Shown here piece by piece: positions 1-26,239 of a DNA stretch of 64,000 nucleotides. The stretch is from Salvelinus alpinus (lineage: Eukaryota > Chordata > Actinopteri > Salmoniformes > Salmonidae). The notes below the pieces were generated by a model. That model saw only the letters and a list, made by a program, of their open reading frames with translations, was not told the DNA's origin and ran no database searches. The stretch's first letter is position 1, and each line of letters opens with the position of its first letter. Position numbers and translations under genes: made by a program. The stretch is taken from NCBI RefSeq assembly GCF_045679555.1, contig NC_092094.1, forward strand, positions 30,354,052 to 30,418,051. Reading direction: 5' to 3'.

Positions 1-1591
1 GAACATGGTGGGTTATTACATGACATAGCCACTATAGATACACTGCTTACCGAGAGACAGAGAGATGAAACTTGCCTCAAAACATGCCTTATAACTATTG
101 ATTATTAATGCCCTGAATGAAACTTAATATATATGTAAATAGATTGATGAATCAACATAATGTATTTATAGGTGTACTCTGTAGGGGTTTGAACACTATG
201 TGGTCAGCAGCCACGTGAGGTTACAGTCTAGCTCTAGATAGTGTCCAGTTACAGATAGAAAAGTCTGGGGGGGGCATAGGGGAAGTACAGAGAGAGGGGG
301 GGGGGGGAGCATAGGGGATAGCATTGCTCTCAGTACCTGAGGAAAGCCAATTCAAGGGCATAGGAATCACACACAGAACACAGAGAGAGGTTCAGCCCCA
401 GTCCAGAGGAATTCCACTGAGAGAAACCACAGTCAATGCCTTCTTCTGTTTCACTTCAGCAAGCTTGAATTGAATCCCTAAGCAAAAAGGTATGGAATTA
501 CTGAATGTTTGGTTTTTAGATTGCTATAATGTATAATTTCTTAAGCCACTGTAGCTGTCCATGACACACTAATGTATGTAATACTGTAGCCTAGTATAGT
601 TAGATACCCTATGGATTTGTTGTTGGTGCTGGGTATAGTGCATTTCAGATGTTTGACAAACAAAGCAAGCCAAAAGTTAGTAATTGTGTAGGCTCCTTGT
701 GCCACACAATATTTGTGTGTAAGAAGCTAGACAAATGTTTATTCATAGGAAGTCTGCATCATCATAATTAATTTGCTATTGTAAATGTTAGCTGAAGAGA
801 ATGATTCATGTCATTCTTCAGTTTATATTGTTAAAAAATGAAATTTGCTTAAATCTAGACTTGTAGGTGACTGGACACATAATATACAGCTATACTAGAG
901 AAATATCAATTTGGCACTGTATTATCATGTATTATGGCACTGATAAAGCCTATTTATTGGAATATTTTTTTATGAATTCACCTTGCAAAATGTTTCATTA
1001 TGTGGTTTGTGGTGTAGTAGACCTCACATGCTCTTCCTAGTCTGCAGTGTTTATATTTTTAAACCAGTCCTACATCTGAGCGCATGCCAGTAGCCTAGGC
1101 TATATCTGGCATTTCAACTTTGCCCCACTTAGCTGCTGGCCCGTCATATGACATGGAAAAAGAAATTCAAGCCCACTTTTCAGTCAACCGGGCCACAACA
1201 TAAACAGACTTATGACCTCCACATACAGTTAGAAAATATTTAACAAATCACTGAAATTACAAGAGGGCCGGATTACCGAACGCGCACGCAGGGCATGTGC
1301 CACGGGGCCCCTGAGATGGCATATGAACACCTCATAAGCAATGGCAAAATGTGTAGAATTCCAGGAAATTAGCTTTAAAACTGCAACAACAACAAAAAAG
1401 GAGTAAATGTGGTAATGCAGCCCTGTTTCTCTCACCTAAAATTGATTAAGGGTTGACTTCATTCCCACATCCATCCATTAGCCTAAAGTTGGTTTGGTTT
1501 GATAATTGTGCAAGAGCCAACATTTGAAAATAAATTAACGTGTGTAAACAATTGAAGTTCAACGTCTCTGTCTATCTATCTCTCTTAACAG
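1..1591. other. 5' flank / 5' intron of cpt1, no coding exon seen
   Basis: No coding exon was recognised. The stretch is AT-rich with a G-run near 270-310. A segment at about 1264-1400 is an inverted copy of part of the hAT-like element found in cpt1 intron 11: shared blocks are the GGGGCCCC region and the 'attctacacattttgcca' block on the opposite strand. The first coding exon begins after an acceptor at 1590-1591, so the transcription start and any non-coding exon lie upstream, possibly within this stretch. I cannot place the promoter. Confidence 0.5.
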
Positions 1592-1610
1592 GGGCTTCAA
1601 CGTCACCGGG

Positions 1611-9539
<7,929 letters not shown>

Positions 9540-9760
9540 TGAGTAGACAGACTGAAAGGTCTTTATAGACTTCATACCACATTTTCATGCTCTGTGACAT
9601 TACATTATTTCCAAAACGGAGGGTCACGACTAGTCTCTTCTGGGTAACGGCTTTAGAATGGGTCAAGTTATAGATCTTTTGGATATTTACTCAGTTAGCA
9701 GGAGGGAATTGTTTTGTGGAAATAAATATTTAATAAAGCATTTTGACTTTATTTCGCACT
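9540..9760 (+). promoter_or_regulatory. cpt1 3' UTR with poly(A) signals
   Basis: Two AATAAA hexamers at 9721-9726 and 9732-9737 follow the stop codon by about 190 bp and are the likely polyadenylation signals. A Sleeping Beauty-type element starts at 10039, just beyond the likely transcript end; 9760-10038 holds nothing recognised. Confidence 0.7.
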
Positions 9761-10038
9761 ATCCCTTCTATAAAATGGCAGTGAATTTTTAACATAGTAT
9801 TGAACCAATTTTGGCAAGAGCAATGAAGCACAAAATGCCTTGGTAGCCTTAAAGAACATTGATTCATATGATGTAGTAATGTAGGTTAAGGATAGGCAAG
9901 GCATCTGTTTAGTTCAGAGGCAGTTGTATTTTCATCTGATTGTAATATGTGTACACTTGTAAATAGCACTGTTTTGAGTATTTAAGTGTTGTAATATATA
10001 AGGTAGTATATCTGAATCTGTTATCTGAATCGTATGTA

Positions 10039-11634
<1,596 letters not shown>

Positions 11635-11889
11635 TATGTGTTGAGTATATTATAATAAAGGATATGTTGATTGTTTGTTTTACCTCTTCTTTGGACTTGA
11701 GGACACAGATAGAAATGTATACTCTCATACCTGAACTGTGTGGCCAACTACACCACGTACATTTCCAGTTGCCATGTATAGCAGAGGAATTACATTCTGG
11801 TGTGCAAAGTGCTTAGTTACTACATGGCATAATGACAACCTCCTGCTTTAAGAAACAATAGGAGAGAACAAACGCAGTCCTTCAGTGTA

Positions 11890-13711
11890 AGAGAGGATCC
11901 AGTTTTATTTCAGTTTGTAAGCAGTGCCATACAACCCTTTATGGTACCAGACATTAGAAAAGGCCTTACATCAGATGACTGGAGAGTACTAAGGGCTAGA
12001 TTAAATCAGATTGACATCTGCATAGCAGTTGTTTTGGCGGCGTCGGAACTGCATAGAGCTGTCAAATCCACAAGCGTCTCATTGTGTTACCTTATTGTGG
12101 ACACTGCCCTTGGATACACTGAAACCCGACTATAATGGAACATCCTATGCAGCCACGTTAGAAGTTCAAACACTTGAATTAGACTGATACGCTATAAATT
12201 CCCCATTCAAATTAACATGAAAACATGCATTAGCCTAACATCAATGGTTTGACATTTGATTAATTATTTCTAAACACCGATAGCCTACACTTTCTAGAGC
12301 CGTTTTGAACTTCTAACGCGGGAGGATTAAGGGAGTGGTTTGTGACATACAGAAGCAGCCATTCATCGATAGAATATCTCATACCGCAGTTACAACTCTA
12401 AAACATCTGCTATGCGGATGTCGGCCAATGCTGGTTAATGCTCCATCTGATTTGAATCTAAGCCTAAGACTACACTTATCCCAACCAGGATGATTAGACG
12501 CAGATTGTACATTTATTGGGATAGTGTGGAATACTAGTGTTGGCAAATCTGAGCAAAGTACACTACCGGTATACAAATTGTATGGAACCTCTAGGTACTG
12601 GAAGATTCTATAGAAAATCAGCTAGTGTACTGATGGATGCACTGGTACTATTTTCATGGAGCAAAGTGTCAACCAAGACTTGAACACTCACCATTTCATC
12701 TGCCTCTTACGATACCTGCTTCCTTAAAAGGTAGGTGTGTGCAATGCAACAGAGTTGAGACACCATGCTCAGACTTCCTCCAAATCCTACTCAGTGTATA
12801 GGCGAGTATACCAAACTATACCAGGACGTTCTGTTTATTGTCTGTAAGATGACAGAATGGATTTAATGTCCTTGTTATTATATCACTGATTAGAAGTACA
12901 AATTGTATGTCCTTTAATGTCCTTGTTGTGATTCTATCACTGATTAGAAGTACAAAACAGCAATATGAACAGAGGGAGTCCAATTTGATAATGCATTCCT
13001 TTAGATCCATCAATTTGATAGTGCTCTTGTAAAACTGGCAAGAAAATAAAAATCTATTTGATGTATTTGTTTTTTGGGGGGGATACAAAAAGTGAAAGTA
13101 AAAAAGCAACCCTTAGTTTACTCTTTTCTCTTGAAAGTAATTTTTCAATCTTTCCAGGCATCTGTTACAGCTTTAAACTAGAACTAAGTTTTTAAACTGT
13201 ACACAAAGTGAACGGACAAACAAAAACGCTATATCACTACCCATCGCTTAAAAAAAACAAAAAAACTCTTACACATACTTGTCGAGAACAAGCACCCTTT
13301 AAAAAGAGCCCAAGAAGCAACGGACACCCGAGTCTCCTAAAGATTCTAAATGAATCAACAGAATCGGATAATCATAATCTATTCTTAAACCCAGAAGCTG
13401 CCTGCCTCTTCAGTCAAACATAACAGATTACAACAGACAAAAGGCAAATGGATTTTTACTTGTTTTCTTTTGAGAGATTTTTTAGTTTTTTGTTGATAGT
13501 GCGTCCATTGTGTGATGACCTGACCTGCCCCTAAGGCTTCTGTCGGTCTGAGGCAGGTGTACATACACCTCAACCCAGTTAATTGTGTATATATATATAT
13601 ATATATATATACACGTGTATACATTTGACACACTCTAGGATGGTTTTCTATGAGTCTAAAAAAAACTCGGCCGAGCTCTGTGGTTCCGGTCTGCATTGCA
13701 GGGGAGAGGTA
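11890..13711 (-). promoter_or_regulatory. Likely sephs1 3' UTR with poly(A) signal
   Basis: Downstream of the sephs1 stop on the minus strand there is no coding sequence for about 1.8 kb. A minus-strand AATAAA (plus-strand tttatt at 11904-11909) lies near 11905 and would give a 3' UTR of about 1.8 kb. The span includes a (TA)n tract at about 13588-13612. The UTR length is inferred. Confidence 0.5.
13588..13612. repeat. (TA)n microsatellite
   Basis: About 12 TA units in the presumed sephs1 3' UTR. Confidence 0.9.
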
Positions 13712-17895
<4,184 letters not shown>

Positions 17896-17928
17896 GGCTG
17901 GAGACACTTTGGGACCTCAGTCAATAAC

Positions 17929-18330
17929 CTGAGGACAGAAGATGGGGAGAGAGGGATGAGAAACATGGCTGGAGTAACACTGGACAGTCACCCCTGACTA
18001 CATCTCTTCTCTGTTCAACCAATTAGCATCCAGGATCAGGATACAGCGAATAAGGAAAGAAGGACCGAGGGATGAGTAAAGGAAAGAGGTTGTGAAACTT
18101 TAAATATTCTGTTTTGGTGTAACTACTACTAAACTGAAAAGGTAAAGGCATAGTGGATGCTTATGCAGACATTTGATTAGAACAATTTACCTTCGGGTAT
18201 CAATAGTGTTGAAGAATAATTTTGTACCTCAAAATGCTATTAATGAAGATTAGGTTATATCTCAAAAATGTCCAAAGTGAGTAAACTTACAAAAAACGAA
18301 TCTAACTAAAAATGCCTGTGCATGTATGTA
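17929..18330. other. sephs1 5' intron, nothing recognised
   Basis: No exon, repeat or coding signal was recognised between the sephs1 coding exon and the next transposon. Confidence 0.4.
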
Positions 18331-19865
18331 CAGTGCCTTGCCACGGAATTCACCCCCCTTGCCGTTTTTTCCTATTTTGTTGCATTACAACCTGTAATTT
18401 GAATGGATTTTTATTTGGATTGCATGTAAATGGACATACACAAAATAGTCCAAATTGGTGAAGTGAAATGAAACAAATACCTTGTTTCAAAAAACTCTAA
18501 AAAATAAAAAAACTGAAAAGTGGTGAGTGCATATGTATTCACCCCCTTTGCTATGAAGCCCCTAAAATAAGACCTGGTGCAACCAATTACCTTCAGAAGT
18601 CACATAGTTAGTTAAACAAAGTCCACCTGTGTGCAATCTAAGTGTCACATGATCTCAGTATATATACACCTGTTCTGAAAGGCCCCAGAGTCTGCAACAC
18701 CACTAAGCAGGCAGCACTATGAAGACCAAGGAGCTATCCAAACAGGTCAGGGACAAAGTTGTGGAGAAGTACAGATCAGGGTTGGGTTATAAAAAAATAT
18801 CTGAAACTGAACATCCCACAGAGCACCATTAAATCCATTATTCAAAAATTGAAAGAATATGGCACCACAACAAACCTGCGAAGAGAGGGCCACCCACCAA
18901 AACTCACAGACCAGGCAAGGAGGGCATTAATCAGAGAGGCAACAAAGAGACCAAAGACAATCCTGAAGGAGCTGCAAAGCTCCACAGCGGAGATTGGCGT
19001 ATCTGTCCATAGGACTACTTTAAGCCGTACACTCCACAGAGCTGGCTTTACGGAAGAGTGGCCAGAAAAAAATAAGCCAACATGTTTGGTGTTCGCCAAA
19101 AGGCATGTGGGAGACTCCCCAAACATATGGAAGAAGGTCCTCTGGTCAGATGATACTAAAATGTTGCTTTTTGGCCATCAAGGAAAACACTATGTCTGGC
19201 GCAAACCCAACACCTCTCATCACCCCGAGAACATCATCCCCTCAGTGAAGCATGGTGGTGGCAGCATCATCTTTTTCATCGGCAGGGACTGGGAAACTGG
19301 TCAGAATTGAAAGATGGCGCTAAATACAGGGAAATTCTTGAAGGAAACCTGTTTATCTTCCAGCGATTTGAGACTGGGACGGAGGTTCACCTTCCAGCAG
19401 GACAATGACCCTAAGCACACTGCTAAAGCAACACTCGAGTGGTTTAAGGGGAAACATTTAAATGTCTTGGAATGGCCTAGTCAAAGCCCAGACTTCAATC
19501 CAATTGAGAGTCTGTGGTATGACTTAAAGATTGCTGTACACCAGCAGAACCCATCCAACTTGAAGAATGGGCAAAAATCACAATGGCTAGATGTGCCAAG
19601 CTTATAGAGACATACCCCAAGAGACTTGCAGATGTAGTTGCTGCAAAAGGTGGCTCTACAAAGTATTGACTTTAGGGGGGGGTGAATAGTTACTCACGCT
19701 CAAGTTCTTGTTTGTTTCACCAAAAATATTTTGCATCTTCAAAGTGTTAGGCATGTTGTGTAAATCAAATGATACAAACCCCCCAAAAATCTATTTTAAT
19801 TCCAGGTTGTAAGGCAACAAAATAGGAAAAATGCCAAGGGGGATGAATACTTTCGCAAGCCACTG
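18331..19865 (+). mobile_element. Tc1-like element, third family
   Basis: Termini CAGTGCCTTGCCACGGAATT and the near-inverse ending gcaagccactg, flanked by TA (18329-18330 and 19866-19867). Length 1535 bp. Confidence 0.92.
18719..19669 (+). pseudogene. Broken Tc1 transposase
   Basis: It begins [20 protein letters not shown] at 18719 and shifts frame at the A-run near 18795. The main frame then runs to about 19310 with WSDDTK (SDE changed to SDD) and HGGGSI. DNDPKHT and NPIESLW follow in another frame, with a final STKY and stop at 19669. Several breaks make it inactive. Confidence 0.88.
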
Positions 19866-19959
19866 TATCTTTAAAGCTGAATCAGTTGATCAATGGCTTG
19901 AACTTGTTGCAAAATCCAATAAATCAGAAATGAATCTCTCAAAGAGGGAAAAGTTCATT

Positions 19960-20690
19960 TCTTAGATCAAATTAAATTGTATTTGTCAAATGCGCCAAAA
20001 TATAAGTTATAGACCTTACAGTGAAATGCTTACTTACAAGCTCTTTACCAACGATGCAGTTAAATAAGAAAAATGAAAAAAGAACAAGAAATAAAACAAG
20101 AATGAAGCCATATACAAGGATTAGCAATACCATATCAATGTGCAGGGATACAGTAATCCCTCGTTTATCGCGGGGGTTACGTTCCGAAAATGACCCGCGA
20201 TAAGTGAAATCCGCGAAATAGAAAACTTTTTTTTTTTTTACAATTAGCAACTATTACATGTATACAAATACAGTGACTCACGTGTAGGCCGTTTCGTCGA
20301 CATTATGGGTTTAGGAGATGTTCGAAATTACAAGATAATTTGGCCAACTTAATGTAAATTTGCCAAGCTGTTTTATGTACGTACACATAACTGCACGAGA
20401 CGACAAAATGATAGCACAATTCGTAGCATGTTTTGATACAAGAAGCGGGAGTGAGTTTTTAGCGAATCAGAATGCAGAGCACAATGCACCAAAAAAAAAA
20501 AAAAAATGCATTATGAAAATCCGCGAAATAGCGAATCCGCGATAAGTGAACCGCGAAGTGGCGAGGGATCACTGTACATGGTAATTAAGGTAGATATGTA
20601 CATGTAGACAGGGGTAAAGTGAATAGGCATCGGATAGATTGAAATTAGCAGCAGCGTATATGTGTACATGTGTGATAATGTGTGTTAGAT
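19960..20690 (-). repeat. Salmonid-type interspersed repeat split by a pogo-like element
   Basis: The left part contains 'ttacagtgaaatgcttactt' and the right part 'taattaaggtagatatgtac' and 'aaattagcagcagcg'. I recall these blocks as one dispersed non-coding repeat in salmonids, here separated by the element at 20151-20574. Borders are approximate. Confidence 0.45.
20151..20574. mobile_element. Pogo/Tigger-like MITE (424 bp)
   Basis: Terminal repeats CAGTAATCCCTCGTTTATCG and the inverse ending gcgagggatcactg, plus internal repeats of 'cgcgataagtgaa', with TA on each side (20149-20150 and 20575-20576). No transposase. A longer related copy is at 39441-40117. Confidence 0.88.
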
Positions 20691-20866
20691 TCTTTATGTG
20701 AGATAAGTGTGGTTTTCTAAGATAATTAAGCAATTAACATCCCATCATGCTTTGGGTCATGTGTAGAAATGCCCAGTTGCCCATTATTTTGGCTACCACA
20801 GCAAGAAGAGGTCTCAGTCACTTTGAAAGAGGGGTCTCAAAGTAGCATAGGGGGTTTAAAGGTTGT

Positions 20867-21091
20867 GTGTCTCAGTCACCAGATCTAAACACAATTGAAC
20901 ACTTATGGGAGATTCTAGAGCGGTACCCGAGACAGCGTTTTACGCCACCATCAACAAGACACGAAATTATGGATTTTCTCTAGGAAGAAAGGTGTCGCAT
21001 CCCTCCAACAGAGTTCCAGACACTTGTAGAATCTATGCCAAGGCACATTGAAGCTGTTCTCGTGGCTCGTGGTGGCCCAACACCCTATTAA
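20867..21091 (+). pseudogene. Tc1-like transposase C-terminal fragment
   Basis: The translation contains QSPDLNTIEHLWEIL, the third-catalytic-residue block of Tc1 transposases, then a stop, then PPTEFQTLVESMPRH and RGGPTPY before TAA at 21091. It is a decayed, internally deleted element ending at about 21134. Confidence 0.8.
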
Positions 21092-21134
21092 GACACTATG
21101 TTGGTGTTTCCTTTATTTTGGCAGTTACCTGTAG

Positions 21135-23396
21135 TTTTGGCCAAATTCACAAGTCTTCCATTGATACCCTTTAAAATAAACACCTGTTTACAGTGACAGG
21201 TACAGCCGAGAAAACACATAGCTCAATGTGAAACCACGTTTAGGCTATGTTTTCCTCTAGTTCTGCAGAGTATAAAAACTGTGCTTTTGTTGACCACTCA
21301 CTGACATAACAACCAGAGACCAGTTTCCATTTATTTATTCACATATCTGTTTCACTTTGCTGTGACATTTTAAAAGCAATGATTTATATATAAACCTTGA
21401 TTTGCTGATTCTATGTATCGGCCAATAAGAGGCTTTGAAGCTACAAGTTACAAATATCGCACTCACCAGAAGAAGCAGTCATCCATAGGAATGAATGGAA
21501 TTCTACAGTATTTCAATGAAATGTTTCAGGGACAAAATTACATGTATTTAAGTATTTTGTTGTTGTAGTGTGGACAGTAACATTAAAACTTTCAAAAAAG
21601 GTAGATGGTAAATGTTTTTGTATATGTTTGTTTATTCTATGTTTAGCACACATTAAACTATGCATGAAGGTGTCTAATAGAATAAACGTGGCTAAACAAA
21701 TCTAGACATTAATAAATGCATTTCTATAGCTTCCAAAATAATGTTTTAACTTTGGGGGAGTGCCAAGATGGAGGCGGATTCAAAACAGCGCCTCCTGTCA
21801 GTCATCTAGAATATATCATTGACGAGAAGCGTAGAAGTTGGACATAGAATCAGACCTAACTAGTCGATCTGGTCTCGGGGAATTTGATGGCTAAATAAAA
21901 CAAAAATAGAATACATTAAATATTAAACACAATCCCAGTTGCAGGCTATCTTGGCTCCGGATAAATTGCTGCACTTTGGGTACTAGTCAGAGTTTGGCTT
22001 CTGAATCAGTGCGAGGAGGATGTGAAGTTGGGCTAGTGTGCGCCGGCTCAAATTAAATCATGCACCAGACATTTTCAGCCAAATCAATTTCGGCAATCAA
22101 AAGTTACCAATATTCATCAATTAGCTATCTACAGACATTAAAATAATCTGTCATCAATAATTGTGTGAGTTTTTCCTGTCTTGCAGCTGCATGCTTGTAG
22201 CCTGCCAGAGAGCTAACATTAGCTAAGTAATAGCCTGTTTGCTAATCAATGAGTTTAGCTAGCTGATGTGCTAACTATTAATCAAGTGGGACATCGTTTG
22301 TGCGACTAATCGGGCTTCATACAATAGTTAAAAAGTGGATCAAACAATACTGTATTCTTAATCATTTAAATTAGCGAAACCAGAACGAAAAATAGCATTT
22401 TATGTTTCGAAGTAACCGGGAAAGCAGTGCATAAAAATGTCGGCGGTGGAAAAAATTAACCCCTTCCTGTACAGCGCCATGCGAGACGTGCTACAACAGA
22501 CTTTGTAACAATAAAATAACGCCATACATGCAATTTGCACACAGTTTGTAATCATATGCTGCCTTACATATATGTAAAATACCCCCCCTTTGCATTTATA
22601 GGGCTGAACCAGAGTTATATTCGTATAACATTTCCCCTTTAATTGCTCTCACCAGTTTATCCTTACCGGTTTTGCTTTAGCGGCGGGTCTCCAGAAACAA
22701 GAGAAGGGACAGTACCAGAATGCATTTGGAGTAAATCGGGTGTCCTGAAGATAGCCTGACGAAAAATCTATTGACTTTTATTTTTGTTTTACAACAGAAT
22801 ATATTTCATTTTATCGCGTTGAGAAATGCATAAAATAAATAGATGTACATGCATCAGATAATATCACAAGGTGAGGACCGTCATCACAACGGGGGGGAAA
22901 TCTTGAGGTAAAGCACGAGATCACAAAGGGTCCTTCGCAAGGAGACTGGCGCCTTTACCTCCCCTTTAAAGAACCGCAGTCTGGCAATAAAAAGTCAACA
23001 ATGGATTGTACCTTTAATTTAGTCTTCCCTCCAATATGATAGAGATCAGTATTCAATCACAGATGTTCTAATCAAGTTTATAGCGTTTACAATAGAAACA
23101 GTGCATGCATAATGTTATATGATTGTACATTCATTGTGAAATTAACTCTGAATTCCAGGTTATATGTAAAGTATCTGTTTTTATAAAATGTGTGGTTTTA
23201 ACCATGGAAAGAGACTGATCATTTTCCTTTTAAATGAATGCCTGAATTAAAGGTTTGCATTAGCCGACTTGCTAAATGTAATTCTAATCAGCTCATACAA
23301 TTATACACCTTATATGTCAGGACTAAGGCACTGATAAAATGAGAGGGTACCATAGCATCGATGCATCTGATAATAACTGGATAGACCTGATATGAC
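21135..23396. other. Intergenic region between sephs1 and prpf18, no gene recognised
   Basis: AT-rich, without convincing coding sequence. A 23-codon reading frame at 22437-22508 and a possible minus-strand 5' exon near 22671 are discussed separately. Confidence 0.4.
22671..22745 (-). promoter_or_regulatory. Candidate sephs1 5' non-coding exon
   Basis: On the minus strand a GC-richer block ends aaaaccg|gtaagg, a good donor sequence at about 22670. Since sephs1 has an acceptor just upstream of its start codon, this could be its first exon. It rests on the donor match alone. Confidence 0.25.
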
Positions 23397-23672
23397 AGAC
23401 TGGTCTCATAGACCAGACGTAACATAGTAAATGTAAATCCGGGACGTTCAAATTAGTATAATATGTTACGTTTGGTGTGGTACATAAGGAAGCATGTTAC
23501 TTAAGGTACAAACGAAAGGACGGTGGTTGGCCGGGTTGGATGGGTAGGCATATAATGTGAACGTCTAGCCAACCCAAAGGTTGTGTTTGAATCTCATCAC
23601 AGAAAACTTTAGCATTCGAGCTAATTAGCAACTTTGCAACTACTTACCATGTTAGCTAATGTTAAAAGTTGA

Positions 23673-24271
23673 TGTAACAGTTACTAGAGAAATGAGACGA
23701 AGTTAAAACGCTGGACAGGGTGGATCGGTATATAGTAAGACAGTTTTATTATTGGTAAATGATATCTGACAAATCGTGCTGCACGGATCCGTTTGTCAAG
23801 TTCCTAGCGAACTATCAAAAAGGAGACCACATACATAGTGTCCAATACATTTTATACAGGTAATGACGTAGGTAGATTCTGGCAGCTCGTGCTGCTGACT
23901 GGTCGTCGGTAGTGGAGGATCGTCCCCTTCAGGCTGATATCAATGTCTCATTGGTTCATGGTAATGTTCTTTGTTCGTGGAACTCCCGCCTGAAACAGGG
24001 GTTTGTGTGTGTGTGTGTGTGTATGCATGCGCGTGCTCGTTGAGTGCCATGCTGGTCTGGGTTGTCTCCTCTATTGACAAGATGTTTATGCAGACACCCG
24101 CAACTGGCGCCTGAGGTCCGGGCGCCCCCCTGAGGTCAGAGCGCCCCCCTGCCTTATCAGTGCTCATCAATGGTTTGTGTCAGCCATCTCTCTCTGTGTG
24201 TGTGTGGGAGTGTGGTTAGTATCTGGCACAGGCAGAACGAGTTCATCTGTGGGGTGCAGCAAAGTATTACA
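23673..24271 (-). mobile_element. Possible solo LTR
   Basis: On the minus strand the segment reads TGTAATACTTTG...AACTGTTACA, has a TG...CA outline, and carries AATAAA near its right side (aataataaaactgtc). No matching target duplication was found, so this is tentative. A short TG repeat lies at about 24003-24022. Confidence 0.3.
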
Positions 24272-24554
24272 ACAAAATCTACTTTAGTAAAAAGGCATTA
24301 TGTCAGCATTGTAGCTATGGGTTAAAGTCATATAAAAACATCATTTATTACACTAACCCTAACACTTTAACTTAACTCCTAAGCCTAGCTAACGTTAGCC
24401 AGCTAGTTAACTTTAGTGTTAGCCACCTCTAGCTAACGTTAGCCATAACAAATTGGAATTCGTAACATATTGTACGTTTTGCAAATTCGTAACATGTCGT
24501 TCGAATTGCCAATGTATTACATATCGTACAAATTGTAATTCATAACATATTGTA

Positions 24555-24640
24555 ATGAAACAGGCAGGGAGCAGGTCTCGAACCCTCAACCTTCTGGCCC
24601 AAAGTCCAGTGCGCCATCGACTGTGCCCCAAAAGCATGCT
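24555..24640 (-). repeat. tRNA-like repeat segment
   Basis: The minus strand reads ggcacagtcgatggcgcact ... gagggttcgagac, with tRNA-like box A and box B. It is probably the head of a tRNA-derived repeat and not a working tRNA gene. Confidence 0.4.
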
Positions 24641-24912
24641 CGTGTGGCAGAGTCGATATCCGCGCTTATAAACCCAGGGTTGTTACACAACTCTCTCCTT
24701 TCAAAGTGCGCGTCCTCGTGCTAGCTTACAACTCAACATCTTATAGGAACATGCGCAATGGCCAAGCACACGCACGTTCGTGGATCCAAGGTCACTTCTG
24801 ACACCAATGTAATGAAACCCAGGGTAGTTACAATATTGTTCTACTTGCATTCGTAACATATCATATGAAATGGATGATGGGCATCCACAAATTAACATAT
24901 ATTGTAGCAAAT

Positions 24913-25290
24913 TTGGGTGGGTAGCTCCAACCGGAACTCGAACCCGGGTCCAGTGATTGTCAAGCCAACGCCTTATCCTTTATGCCAAGAGTCCAAAACC
25001 TCTTGATGAAGTCGCTAGGTGTTGTGTAAGGTCACTACATGACCTCCTTCTTCTGGGAGAGTGTGTCCCCATGCTTCTCTATACTAAGTCCCTCACGTGG
25101 ACACGCCTTTCCAATGGCCCCACGGCCGCCATCCCACTTTTGATACCACTGTTGCAAATGTTTGGGGTAGCTCCAACCGGCATTTGAACCCGGTCCAGCG
25201 ACTGTCAAGCCAACACCTTAACCGTTACGCCAAGAGGTATGAACTGCTTGACGCAGTCGCTAGTTGTTGTGTTAAGGTCGCTACAGTGTT
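24913..25290 (-). repeat. Two tRNA-like repeat copies about 250 bp apart
   Basis: Copies at about 24923-25040 and 25168-25290 share 'gtagctccaaccgg' and 'gactgtcaagccaacacctta' type blocks. The minus strand carries a box B-like 'gggttcgagttccgg'. They look like tandemly arranged tRNA-derived repeats. Confidence 0.45.
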
Positions 25291-25352
25291 ATACTAAATG
25301 GAGTGTCTTTGATTTACATACAGAATAATACGACATGCTCTGAGACCACGTT

Positions 25353-26239
25353 GAATATGAGGGTTAAACCACGGGAACATCAACCATAATTTACAGTAGA
25401 CAATTCCTAATTTCAAAATGTTTTCCCCTGTGAATAGTAAAGGGGAGGAGGCTTTTGAAATGTTCCAACAGAACCAAAAAGGTGTTGGGCCCCTGGCAAA
25501 CACTAGAGGGAGATATGAGCTCACATCCCAGCTGAAAAGTTACAGTAGCCTAGGCCATCACCACTCCTCTTCACTCACTGGCCATGCTACACAGGACAAA
25601 AGGCACCTTGCATTTCATCACAAAAGTTATTTTAACCATCACCTCTAACCTTAACTCTAACCCTAATCTCTCCCCAACAGTGATGACTTGCTCATCATCA
25701 CTTCTGACAATATCACTTGAACTTTGTATTCTAGCACAATTCTGACCAGCGGCGTAGACAGAAATTGCTGTGTGGCTGGACATAAGTAAAAGTGTCTGGG
25801 CCATCATTTTCCAGTAAAAATACATATTTAATTGAACATTTGTGAAATGTTTTGCCTTGGGGCAGGCAGAAAAATGTGCAGTTTTATAGCTCAGGGATTC
25901 TTGAAAGGGAACAATTTCAACTTTATTTCCATAAATATTTGTCTAAATATTTACAACATTTTAAATATATTTTGATAGACCAAAGTATCAGCTACTGTAT
26001 CACACTATGTAAAGGAACAAACTCCTAAATGTTTTTTTCTTCATAAAATGCAATTTACTGGATTTATGTCAATTCCGTCAGACAGCTCTACCATACAGTT
26101 TGCAAAATAACTTGGAAGACATTTTTGATGTACCAATTCCATGTTACATGGTGGATGAATTGATACACAAACCAATCCTTGATTCAACACTTTGAGTTTT
26201 TCCAATTTAAATGATTATACAAAATACATATTTTATATA
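25353..26239. other. Non-coding stretch, nothing recognised
   Basis: AT-rich sequence with no coding signal. It contains a short 'taactctaaccctaa' tract that is not a telomeric array. Confidence 0.4.

Larger units (their letters stand above)
23397..25352. repeat. Composite interspersed repeat with imperfect inverted ends
   Basis: The left end 'actggtctcatagaccagac' and the right end (inverse of 'acgtggtctcagagcatg') are imperfect inverted repeats. Repeated 'cgtaacatat' motifs occur inside. The interior holds tRNA-like segments and a possible solo LTR. It is probably a non-autonomous DNA element enlarged by insertions. Confidence 0.4.

Noticed and set aside
24345-24360. Telomeric repeats (also near 25655 and 44085)
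   Set aside because: Only one or two 'ccctaa' units at each site; no array.
24913-25290. Functional tRNA genes
   Set aside because: Box A/B-like motifs are present but no complete cloverleaf was recognised, and the segments are repeated with flanking body sequence.
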